A stretch of DNA of 21,615 nucleotides from Peptococcaceae bacterium UBA7185. Lineage in GTDB: Bacteria > Bacillota > Peptococcia > Peptococcales > Peptococcaceae. Location: contig DKVF01000024.1 of assembly GCA_002491065.1 (NCBI GenBank), forward strand, positions 61,727 to 83,341, read 5' to 3'. Positions 6,771 through 13,991 of this stretch are shown one piece after another (the stretch's first letter is position 1; each line of letters begins with the position of its first letter). The notes under the pieces were generated by a model that searched no databases, was not told the origin of the DNA, and worked only from the letters and a program-made list of their open reading frames with translations. The position numbers were made by a program, and so were the translations under genes.

Positions 6771-7463
6771 TTATTTTTGCCTTTTACGACAGGCCCAGGT
6801 CACGCAAGCGGCACAGTTGTGGCCGCCATTGCAGAAACTGTTGTGTTCACCGTGCGGATATTCAGGCTTTTGCCACTGGTTGGACCAGCCAATGATAGCA
6901 GTGATGCTTTTTACCGGGTTCATCAAAAAGTTATCGCTAAGCTTGATTTTTCCTTGACACTGATTTAAAAAAGCAAAAACGTCTGCCTGTCCAGTTAGAG
7001 CCCAATCTCCATAGCCTGGGCTATAGCGCAGCGTGGCATATAATCCACGGGATAAGGCTTGCTGCTGCAAATACTGACAAAAGGCCTCAGCTAGCTGCTC
7101 CACTGCGTGAGAACCTAGATAATCAGCAATCGCGCTGCGATAAAGCTGGCCCGATTCAGCAGCTCTGTGGGCTTCTTCCGGCAAAGCGGGACCAATGGTC
7201 AATGCCATGATAGTGGCTCGTTTACATTGTTGCAGACCTTTACAAACATAACAGCTGATAATACACAGCTCATCGTTTCCTAGGATCAAGTGATCACCAT
7301 CGTTGCTGCGGATTGGTTCTTCCCGCCAAAAAATTGCTGGCGTCACCAACTGCCACAATTCCTGCAGCAATTCCGGTTCATCCGGGCAATCGTGATGACT
7401 GGCAATAAAGGCTTTTGCGTCAAAGGTAAGATGAAATTGCTGTAAATGATGTACAATTCCCAC
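6771..7463 (-). CDS. Stand-alone MetH reactivation domain (AdoMet-binding)
   Basis: A 230-residue cytosolic protein matching the C-terminal activation module of cobalamin-dependent methionine synthase, here a separate polypeptide as in Thermotoga (TM0269-type). The signature is LRYSPGYGDWALTGQADVF (about 144-162), equivalent to the R.SPGYGDWPLS.Q loop that binds AdoMet. NPVKSITAIIGW follows (about 181-192). The C-terminal 30 residues are Cys/His-rich (CNGGHNCAACVTWACRKR), perhaps a metal site. Its job would be to bind MetH when cob(I)alamin oxidises to cob(II)alamin and re-methylate it with AdoMet and an electron donor. It starts with GTG immediately after the metF TAG, with GAGGTG 6 bases upstream inside metF. 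Tight coupling places it last in the operon, and the upstream MetH lacks exactly this domain. Confidence 0.9.
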   Translation of the reverse strand: MGIVHHLQQFHLTFDAKAFIASHHDCPDEPELLQELWQLVTPAIFWREEPIRSNDGDHLILGNDELCIISCYVCKGLQQCKRATIMALTIGPALPEEAHRAAESGQLYRSAIADYLGSHAVEQLAEAFCQYLQQQALSRGLYATLRYSPGYGDWALTGQADVFAFLNQCQGKIKLSDNFLMNPVKSITAIIGWSNQWQKPEYPHGEHNSFCNGGHNCAACVTWACRKRQK

Positions 7464-8315
7464 CTACAACACCTCGATTAATTGCTCAGCCAGGTGATAT
7501 TGTCGCATAGGGAAAATATGAATTCCGGCCACATGGGGCTTCAATTGCTGTACTAAATTACACAAATATTCCATACCGCCTGCTGCGCCGTCTTTTTCCA
7601 AAATGGACACCATTTCATCAGGGACATGAACACCCGGCACGTGCGCATTGAGGTATTGGGCTTGCTTTACACTCTTTAATGGCATAATGCCATAGATAAA
7701 GGGCATGTCTGTGTTGGCGGCAATGGAAAAACGCTCTACTTGTTCCAGACTATATACAGGCTGGGTCTGGAAAAACTGCACGCCATGGGCCATTTTTTCC
7801 TGCACGCGGGCTGCTTCTCTGCTCACGTCCTCCGTGCCGGGATTGGCTACCGCACCGATAAAAAAATCGGTGGCGTTATCCAATGCTCTGCCATAATAAT
7901 CCTGCCCTTGGTTTAATCTGGCAGCCATCTGAGCCAGGCCCTTGGAATCCACATCAAAAATTCCGCTGGCTTCTGGATGGTCACCAAGTTTGGGGTCGTC
8001 GCCTGTTAGGGTCAGGATATTGCGTACACCTAAAGCATACGCTCCCAGCAATTCAGCCTGCAAGCCTAATAAATTGCGGTCCCGGCAGGTTAAATGAAAA
8101 ATTGTTTCCAAACGTAGTCTATCCTGTACCAAGGATGCCAAGGCAATGGGGCTCATCCGTAGCTTTGCAGTAGGACTGTCAGCAATATTTACCGCTGTCA
8201 GCTGGTCGGCTAAATCATGAATGGCTGTGAAAACTGGCCATGGGTCTGCGCCCCTTGGCGGGTCAACCTCCATGGTCACTACAAATTCTTTTTGCGCTAA
8301 TTTTTCTCGGAGCAT
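7464..8315 (-). CDS. metF: 5,10-methylenetetrahydrofolate reductase
   Basis: A 283-residue TIM-barrel flavoenzyme of usual MetF length. It reduces 5,10-methylene-THF to 5-methyl-THF, the methyl donor for MetH. Seen in the sequence: the N-terminal VTMEVDPPRG carrying the family's catalytic Glu (canonical FE.FPP); NILTLTGDDPK, the canonical n.LaLrGDpP strand; and FFQTQPVYSLEQVERF, the canonical f.iTQ..fd...f strand. Gln in QTQPVY probably contacts substrate by analogy. No MetV-like or other electron-transfer partner is adjacent, so the electron donor (NADH or ferredoxin) is unresolved. The start lies inside metH (19-base overlap), with GAAGGT 5 bases upstream, and its stop touches the next start. 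Confidence 0.93.
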   Translation of the reverse strand: MLREKLAQKEFVVTMEVDPPRGADPWPVFTAIHDLADQLTAVNIADSPTAKLRMSPIALASLVQDRLRLETIFHLTCRDRNLLGLQAELLGAYALGVRNILTLTGDDPKLGDHPEASGIFDVDSKGLAQMAARLNQGQDYYGRALDNATDFFIGAVANPGTEDVSREAARVQEKMAHGVQFFQTQPVYSLEQVERFSIAANTDMPFIYGIMPLKSVKQAQYLNAHVPGVHVPDEMVSILEKDGAAGGMEYLCNLVQQLKPHVAGIHIFPMRQYHLAEQLIEVL

Positions 8316-10705
8316 GACGCACCTTCTTTCAAAAATTCATCCATCAATTTTACAGTCTGCACCGCATCGCGGCCAAAGCCATCGGCGCCGACTTCCTCTG
8401 CAAATTCTTCGGTGATGACTGCGCCGCCGATAATTATTTTTGTCTGTGGGGATTGCTGCCGCAGCAAGGAAATTACGCCGGGAATCTCCTGCATAGTGGT
8501 CGTCATCAACGCACTGAGTCCCAAAAATTCAGCTTTATATTCCAACACTGCTTCTATAAATTTCTCTGCCGGTACATTCTTCCCTAAATCCACAACGCGA
8601 TAGCCATGATTTTTTAACATGACAGCCACCATATTTTTGCCAATGTCGTGAATATCGCCCTTCACGGTGCCAATTACCAGCGTGGCCTTCTGAAAGTCAT
8701 CTCCGTTTTGCAGATGACTTTCCAGCAATTCAAAAGCCTGCTGGGATACTTCGGCACTGCGCATTAGCTGCGGCAAGAAAAAAATGCCTTTTTCGTACTT
8801 TTCCCCCACTTCATTTAATCCAGCAATCAGGCCATCGTTAATAATCGTCATGGCCTCTACGCCATCATCCAACAACGCTTGTACCACCTTGTCAATATTA
8901 GAGCTGCCCTTTACTACCGAACGGGTAACTAATTCCAAACTCGGCGTTTCATTGACCACAACCGGAGCCGCCACAGCAGCCTGCGTACTGTTCAACTGCA
9001 AATAATTCTCGGCATTTTCATCACGGCCTACCAATAGCGCCGCGCTCTGCCAGGCATTTTTCATCATTTCATCCAGCGGATTGATGATGGACAAATCCAA
9101 TCCGTTGCCGATGGCCATTGCCAGAAAAGCGCTGTTGATTTTGGGCCGATTTGGCAAACCATGGGATACATTGCTGACGCCAAGCAGCAGATTAACGCCA
9201 GGCAGTTCTTGGCGAATCAGGTTCATAGTGCGCAGTGTTTCCTGCGGACCATTTATATCGGTACCTACTGTGAACACCAAACTATCCAGATAAATATCCT
9301 GTCGTTTTATACCATACTGCTCGCAGGCAGCCACAATACGCTTGGCTATTTTCAACCGTCCTTCTGCCTTGGGCGGAATACCAGTTTCGTCTAATGTCAA
9401 TCCTACCACCGCGGCACCATAGCGCTTGGCTAATGGCAGAATGTTATCCAAGCTGGCTTGTTCCCCATTGACCGAATTGATTAATGCTTTTCCTTGATAT
9501 TGCTTCAAGCCTCTTTCTAATACTTGGGGATTGGTGGAGTCCAAACATAGCGGAATACTGGTGCTTTGCTGCAAAAGTGTCAAGACATCGGCCATCACCT
9601 GGGTTTCATCAATGCCGTGGGTACCTACATTGACATCTAACACATGCGCGCCGGCTTCGACCTGCTGTTCCGCTTCTTTTTCTATCATGGCCAAATCGCC
9701 GTCTCGCAAACCCTGTGCCAATTTCTTACGGGCAGTGGGGTTGATACGCTCGCCGATCATCTTCGGCAGTGTGTTGCCGCCAATCTCGACAACGAATTCT
9801 CGGCAGGATAACCGGCCTAATGGCTCCACCCTGCGGCTTCGCAATACATGATTCTGTACTGCTGCTTTCAGGCAGGCAATATGCTGCGGTGTTGTACCGC
9901 AGCAACCACCCATGAAAGCTACCTCATAAGGCAAAAACCGTTGCATGGTTTCAGCAAATTCTTCGGCCTTTAATGGATATTGCACTTTGCCGTCCACCAG
10001 TAACGGTAAGCCTGCATTGGGTTGTACCACCAAAGGCAGTTCCGTATATTGTGAGAGCTCTGCCACGACCTGCTGCAATTCATCAGGACCGCCGGAGCAG
10101 TTGCAGCCGATAACCGCTGCACCCATTGCTTCCAACGTAACGGCAGCCACTGCGGGACTGACACCGGTTAAGGTGCGTCCATTGGTGTAGGTCATACTGC
10201 ATATAACGGGAATTTTACGTTCTCCAGCATCCAGACAAGCCAGCAATGCGGCTCGTATTTCACCCAAATCACTGAAGGTTTCCAACAGAAAATAATCTGG
10301 CTGTGCAGATGCAATGGCATCTGCCTGTTCTCGATAAATTGCGTACATTTCGTCAAAGGATGTATTTCCTACCGGCGATACAAAATGTCCGGTAGGTCCC
10401 AAAGAAGCGGCCACCTGTCCATGTCCGGCTTTTAGACAGGCAGTTCTGGCGATTTCTATAGCCCGGCGGTTGATTTCCTCTACCTGTTTTTCCAGGTGAT
10501 ATTCCTGAAGTTTCAATCGACTGCCGCCGAAGGTATTGGTAATCACAATATCCGAGCCGGCCTGCAAATAATCTCGATGTACACTCTCTACCACATCAGG
10601 CATGGTGAGGTTTAGCTCCTCTGGACTTTGCCCCGGCGCTAAGCCACGCTGCTGCAGCATGGTACCCATTGCGCCGTCAAAAATAAGTATTTGTTCTGCA
10701 CCCAT
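8297..10705 (-). CDS. metH: Cobalamin-dependent methionine synthase, without reactivation domain
   Basis: An 802-residue protein that transfers methyl from 5-methyl-THF through cobalamin to homocysteine. Domains: a homocysteine-binding barrel (about 1-290) with Zn ligands Cys201 (GCNCSGGP), Cys268 and Cys269 (MGGCCGTTP); a pterin-binding barrel (about 310-570, starting GERINPTARKK and including DVNVGTHG); a B12 cap (about 590-670); and a B12-binding Rossmann domain with GDIHDIGKNM, where His686 is the lower axial cobalt ligand, and IIIGGAVI near the end. E. coli MetH is about 1227 residues; the missing C-terminal activation module is supplied by the gene at 6771-7463. AAGG lies just before the ATG and a better AGGA 10-15 bases upstream; only 6 bases separate it from metA. 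The gene makes methionine synthesis from this operon strictly B12-dependent. Confidence 0.96.
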   Translation of the reverse strand: MGAEQILIFDGAMGTMLQQRGLAPGQSPEELNLTMPDVVESVHRDYLQAGSDIVITNTFGGSRLKLQEYHLEKQVEEINRRAIEIARTACLKAGHGQVAASLGPTGHFVSPVGNTSFDEMYAIYREQADAIASAQPDYFLLETFSDLGEIRAALLACLDAGERKIPVICSMTYTNGRTLTGVSPAVAAVTLEAMGAAVIGCNCSGGPDELQQVVAELSQYTELPLVVQPNAGLPLLVDGKVQYPLKAEEFAETMQRFLPYEVAFMGGCCGTTPQHIACLKAAVQNHVLRSRRVEPLGRLSCREFVVEIGGNTLPKMIGERINPTARKKLAQGLRDGDLAMIEKEAEQQVEAGAHVLDVNVGTHGIDETQVMADVLTLLQQSTSIPLCLDSTNPQVLERGLKQYQGKALINSVNGEQASLDNILPLAKRYGAAVVGLTLDETGIPPKAEGRLKIAKRIVAACEQYGIKRQDIYLDSLVFTVGTDINGPQETLRTMNLIRQELPGVNLLLGVSNVSHGLPNRPKINSAFLAMAIGNGLDLSIINPLDEMMKNAWQSAALLVGRDENAENYLQLNSTQAAVAAPVVVNETPSLELVTRSVVKGSSNIDKVVQALLDDGVEAMTIINDGLIAGLNEVGEKYEKGIFFLPQLMRSAEVSQQAFELLESHLQNGDDFQKATLVIGTVKGDIHDIGKNMVAVMLKNHGYRVVDLGKNVPAEKFIEAVLEYKAEFLGLSALMTTTMQEIPGVISLLRQQSPQTKIIIGGAVITEEFAEEVGADGFGRDAVQTVKLMDEFLKEGASCSEKN

Positions 10706-10711
10706 TGCCTT

Positions 10712-11632
10712 CTATTCCTTTTCCATTTCTGATAAATCATATGGTGTTTCCTGATATACGTAATAATTGAGCCAATTGGCAAATAATAAATTGCCGTGAC
10801 TGCGCCAACGCACAACAGGTGCACAGGATGGGTCATCGTTTGGATAATAGTTTTTAGGCGGCGCAATTGCAGCTCCACGATCGAGATCCCGCCGATATTC
10901 AGAATCTAATGTTAAGGGATCATATTCGCAATGACCGGATACAAACACCCGATGCCCGTCCTTACTGGCGGCCAAATATACGCCAGCTTCCCGTGACTGC
11001 GCGATGATTTCTAATTCATCTACTTTAGCGATATCTCCGGCACGAAATTCTGTATGGCGGGAGTGGGGGGCATAAAATACATCATCAAAGCCGCGCACGA
11101 TAGGGCGTTTGCAGAGAACCTCGTGCTCGAAGACGCCAAACATTTTTTCCGGCAGGGCATATTTGGGCACGCCGTAATAATGGTACAACGCAGCCTGTGC
11201 GCCCCAGCAGATAAACATGGTGGAAAAGACATTTTGGTCGGCAAAATCAAAAATTTGTTTTAATTCATCCCAGTAATTGACTTCCTGAAAGGACATTTGT
11301 TCAACTGGTGCGCCGGTAACAATCATGCCGTCATATTTTGTATGTTTAATTTCATCAAAATCTTTGTAAAAGGTTTGCAAGTGTTCTTCCGACACATTTT
11401 TACTGACATGGCTGGCCATGCGGACTAAATCTACTTCCACCTGTAACGCCGTATTGCTAATCAGCCGCAAGAGCTGCGTTTCCGTCACGATTTTTGTGGG
11501 CATCAGATTGACAATAGCCAGCTTTAACGGGCGGATATCCTGTGTTCTGGCACGTTGCTCGTGCATCACGAAAATTTGTTCATTGGTCAACGTTTCAGTA
11601 GCAGGAAGCGCTGCCGGTATAATCACGGGCAT
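10712..11632 (-). CDS. metA: Homoserine O-acetyltransferase (MetA/HTS family)
   Basis: A 306-residue enzyme that activates homoserine for sulfur assimilation. The nucleophile is Cys142 (ICWGAQAAL), and the His/Glu pair is His234 and Glu236 (VSGHCEYDPLTL). Position 111 is Glu (TGAPVEQMSF). In this family Glu111 has been linked to acetyl-CoA use and Gly111 to succinyl-CoA use, so this is predicted to make O-acetylhomoserine despite the metA name. The neighbouring metY, an O-acetylhomoserine sulfhydrylase, agrees. GAAAGGGG lies about 10 bases before the ATG. It sits between metY (42-base gap) and metH (6-base gap) on one strand. Confidence 0.94.
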   Translation of the reverse strand: MPVIIPAALPATETLTNEQIFVMHEQRARTQDIRPLKLAIVNLMPTKIVTETQLLRLISNTALQVEVDLVRMASHVSKNVSEEHLQTFYKDFDEIKHTKYDGMIVTGAPVEQMSFQEVNYWDELKQIFDFADQNVFSTMFICWGAQAALYHYYGVPKYALPEKMFGVFEHEVLCKRPIVRGFDDVFYAPHSRHTEFRAGDIAKVDELEIIAQSREAGVYLAASKDGHRVFVSGHCEYDPLTLDSEYRRDLDRGAAIAPPKNYYPNDDPSCAPVVRWRSHGNLLFANWLNYYVYQETPYDLSEMEKE

Positions 11633-11674
11633 AATGAAAAAACCCCTTTCACGTAAAAGTAATAGATAGTCTTG

Positions 11675-12961
11675 TTAAATCTGTGCCAGGGCCTGTTCCA
11701 AATCCGCGATAATATCGTCGGCATCTTCAATCCCTACAGAAAAACGAATAAGATCAGGCGCTACGCCGGCTTCTTTCAATTGTTCCTCGGTCATTTGACG
11801 ATGGGTGTGACTGGCTGGATGCAATACACAAGTGCGTGCGTCCGCTACATGGGTTACAATAGCGGCCAGCTTTAATTTATCCATAAAGGAAACAGATACG
11901 TCACGGCCGCCCTTTAAACCAAAGCACAACACACCACAGGTTCCGTTTGGCATATATTTCTGTGCCAGCGCATGGTATTTGTTGTCCGGCAGATCCGCAT
12001 AATTCACCCACGCTACTTTATCATGATTTTGCAAATACTGCGCAACCTTCAGTGCATTTTCACAATGACGGGGCACACGCAAATGCAGCGTTTCCAGACC
12101 TAAGTTCAGCAGGAATGCATTTTGTGGAGACGGAGTTGAGCCCAAATCCCGCATCAGCTGTGATGTGGCTTTGGTGATATATGCCAGCTTGCCGAATTTC
12201 TGTGTATAAACAATCCCATGATAGGATTCGTCTGGTTCGGTAAGACCGGTGAACTTATCATGATATTTTTCCCAGTCAAAGTTGCCGCTGTCCACAATGC
12301 AGCCGCCCACCGATGTTGCATGTCCGTCCATATATTTGGTGGTGGAATGGGTCACAATATCGGCGCCCCATTCAATAGGCCGGCAATTGATAGGAGTGGC
12401 AAAGGTATTATCAATGATTAGAGGAACTCCATGGCTATGTGCCAGGTTGGCGAATTTTTCAATATCCAGTACGGTGAGTGCTGGATTGGCAATGGTTTCT
12501 GCCACAATGCATTTTGTGTTTGGACGGAATGCTTTCGCCAGATTCTCAAAGGTGTCATCAGGATCGACAAACGTGCAGTCGATGCCCAGTTTTTTCATGG
12601 TAACACCAAAAAGATTGAAGGTTCCGCCATAGACAGCGCTGGAGCAAATTAGATGATCTCCTGCGCCGCAAATATTTAGTACAGCGAAAAAGTTAGCGGC
12701 CTGTCCTGACGAGGTAAGCATCGCAGCAACGCCGCCTTCTAAGGCTGCAATTTTAGCAGCTACCGCATCGGCAGTAGGGTTTTGCAAACGGGTATAGAAA
12801 TAGCCGTTGTCTTCCAAATCGAAAAGACGGCCCATTTGCTCGCTGGTTTCATAAAGAAATGTAGTGCTTTGATAAATAGGAAGTACGCGCGCTTCCCCTT
12901 TTTTGGGCTCCCAGCCGCCTTGAATACAAACAGTTCCTGCTTTGCAATTTTTCAAATCCAT
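11675..12961 (-). CDS. metY: O-acetylhomoserine sulfhydrylase (Cys/Met metabolism PLP enzyme)
   Basis: A 428-residue fold-type I PLP enzyme, full length for MetY (about 420-430; MetB/MetC are about 380-400). It replaces the acetyl group of O-acetylhomoserine with sulfide, giving homocysteine directly. Family landmarks: YTRLQNPTADAVAAKIAALEGG near 57; SSGQAANFFA, the PLP-phosphate loop; VDIIDNTFATP-type strand (PLIIDNTFATP), the Asp that holds the pyridine N; and HSTTKYMDGH with the Schiff-base Lys209. The start has AGGAGG 7 bases upstream. It is the first gene after a SAM-I riboswitch and its terminator, so high SAM should stop expression of the whole operon. Confidence 0.95.
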   Translation of the reverse strand: MDLKNCKAGTVCIQGGWEPKKGEARVLPIYQSTTFLYETSEQMGRLFDLEDNGYFYTRLQNPTADAVAAKIAALEGGVAAMLTSSGQAANFFAVLNICGAGDHLICSSAVYGGTFNLFGVTMKKLGIDCTFVDPDDTFENLAKAFRPNTKCIVAETIANPALTVLDIEKFANLAHSHGVPLIIDNTFATPINCRPIEWGADIVTHSTTKYMDGHATSVGGCIVDSGNFDWEKYHDKFTGLTEPDESYHGIVYTQKFGKLAYITKATSQLMRDLGSTPSPQNAFLLNLGLETLHLRVPRHCENALKVAQYLQNHDKVAWVNYADLPDNKYHALAQKYMPNGTCGVLCFGLKGGRDVSVSFMDKLKLAAIVTHVADARTCVLHPASHTHRQMTEEQLKEAGVAPDLIRFSVGIEDADDIIADLEQALAQI

Positions 12962-12994
12962 TGTAATTCCTCCTAAGTAGTAATATTGAATAAC

Positions 12995-13030
12995 AAAAAG
13001 CCATTTTCTGTTAGATAGAAAATGGCTTTT
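12995..13030 (-). terminator. SAM-I riboswitch expression-platform terminator
   Basis: On the minus strand AAAAGCCATTTTCT pairs with AGAAAATGGCTTTT (12-14 bp, loop about 7), followed by TTTTTG. It lies between the S-box aptamer and the metY ribosome site, where an S-box attenuator is expected. Confidence 0.9.
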
Positions 13031-13052
13031 AGATTACAAATCGTTATACACT

Positions 13053-13158
13053 CCATTATCTACCAGACAGATTGTCTGCAGGATTTAGCACATTTCCAGC
13101 TATGCTGGCTGTTGCCGGGCTTCACAGGGCCAGTCCCTCCGCCGCTCTTGATAATAAA
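13053..13158 (-). ncRNA. SAM-I (S-box) riboswitch aptamer controlling the methionine operon
   Basis: Minus-strand reading gives the S-box core in order. P1 5' arm is TTATTATC, then AAGAG. GGAGGGACTGGCCC, then TGAAGCCCGGCAAC follow. P3 is the hairpin CCAGC-ATA-GCTGG. Next come GTGCTAAATCC and the P4 hairpin CAGACAATCTGTCTG. The P1 3' arm is GATAATGG. SAM binding stabilises P1 and allows the downstream terminator (12995-13030) to form. The gene set it controls is fully coherent with methionine synthesis. Confidence 0.96.
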
Positions 13159-13183
13159 GACTTGTTTATTTAATTGTTTTGCT

Positions 13184-13212
13184 ATTATAGCATAAACGAT
13201 ATCCTTTGTAAA
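13184..13212 (-). promoter_or_regulatory. Sigma-A promoter of the methionine operon
   Basis: TTTACA (complement of 13207-13212), a 17-base spacer, then perfect TATAAT (complement of 13184-13189). It sits about 25 bases before the S-box P1 and only 7 bases after the stop of the GNAT gene on the same strand. Confidence 0.88.
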
Positions 13213-13219
13213 GACTTTT

Positions 13220-13789
13220 TTATGCCCGGGCTTTCCATTTAGATACGATAGTCAAGGCTTCGTATTCCTCGCGCGTCATACCCAAAATCCATTGATCAAT
13301 GTACTGTCCGTCAATAAAGGTATGTTTGCGCAGTTTGCCTTCTGCAGTGAAGCCAAAACTTAATGCAGACTTCAGGCCCAGACGATTGTTGTCATTTACC
13401 TTTGAATAGCATTTTTCAAAGCCAAAATGGTAGAATACAACATCAGCCAATACAATCATTAAATCTACCCCGAAACCAGCCAGACGATTTTGTTCATCGC
13501 CAATGCCTAACGCAATTTCCGCATGGCCGTTTTGTCGGTCGATATCTTTAATCGACGCAATACCAATAGGTTCACCGGTACGTTTATTTTTAACTACGAA
13601 ATCTACCCGTTCTGCGCTGGGGTCTGTTACGTCTTTTGTTTGGCAGATCTGATCTTCAATCATATCCAAAGAAACGCTCATGTAACTGTCATACCAGTGC
13701 CGAAACTCCTTATTCATAAACCACTTCTGGAAGTAATATGCATCCTCTTTGGCTGGCTTTTGTAAAACTATTTTTCTTCCGGTAAACAT
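13220..13789 (-). CDS. GNAT-family N-acetyltransferase (RimJ/RimL-like)
   Basis: A 189-residue acetyl-CoA-dependent acetyltransferase. The middle carries the GNAT beta4 and pantetheine-loop region (AEIALGIGDEQNRLAGFGVDLMIVL). The C-terminal half has the typical RimL-type run FGFEKCYSKVNDNN, then SALSFGFTAEGKLRKHTFIDGQ and DQWILGM. The canonical Q/RxxGxA loop is slightly altered (NRLAGFGVD). Substrate is unknown; related enzymes modify protein N-termini, amino acids or small molecules. I start it at ATG 13789 with GGAGG about 9 bases upstream. The frame stays open to 13873, but the promoter lies inside that extension, which rules it out. It has no clear terminator, so read-through would enter the S-box leader and be filtered by its terminator. 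Confidence 0.85.
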   Translation of the reverse strand: MFTGRKIVLQKPAKEDAYYFQKWFMNKEFRHWYDSYMSVSLDMIEDQICQTKDVTDPSAERVDFVVKNKRTGEPIGIASIKDIDRQNGHAEIALGIGDEQNRLAGFGVDLMIVLADVVFYHFGFEKCYSKVNDNNRLGLKSALSFGFTAEGKLRKHTFIDGQYIDQWILGMTREEYEALTIVSKWKARA

Positions 13790-13835
13790 TCCTGCCACCT
13801 CCAATGCCTTTCTGCGATAATTATCATTATCTTTT

Positions 13836-13864
13836 ATTTTATCCCACAAAAGGCCGCAGGTCAA
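13836..13864 (-). promoter_or_regulatory. Promoter of the GNAT gene
   Basis: TTGACC (complement of 13859-13864), a 17-base spacer, then TAAAAT (complement of 13836-13841). Transcription would start near 13829, about 40 bases before the chosen ATG. It is divergent from the DEAD-box promoter. Confidence 0.7.
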
Positions 13865-13906
13865 CCATTTCACAGCTAGAATTGTCTGTGGGGAAAAGTT
13901 TTTTCT

Positions 13907-13935
13907 GTGACAGTTTTATGGATTCATGCTATAAT
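13907..13935 (+). promoter_or_regulatory. Promoter of the DEAD-box helicase gene
   Basis: GTGACA (13907-13912), a 17-base spacer ending TGC, then perfect TATAAT (13930-13935), an extended -10. The leader is about 50 bases and shows no obvious structure. Confidence 0.8.
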
Positions 13936-13991
13936 AGCCATAATGTCAGATGAAGTAATCGTAAATGAAGTGAACAGAGGGAGGCGTTTTC

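Noticed and set aside
13790..13873. 28-codon extension of the GNAT protein
   Set aside because: The TTGACC-17-TAAAAT promoter lies inside it and GGAGG directs initiation to 13789.
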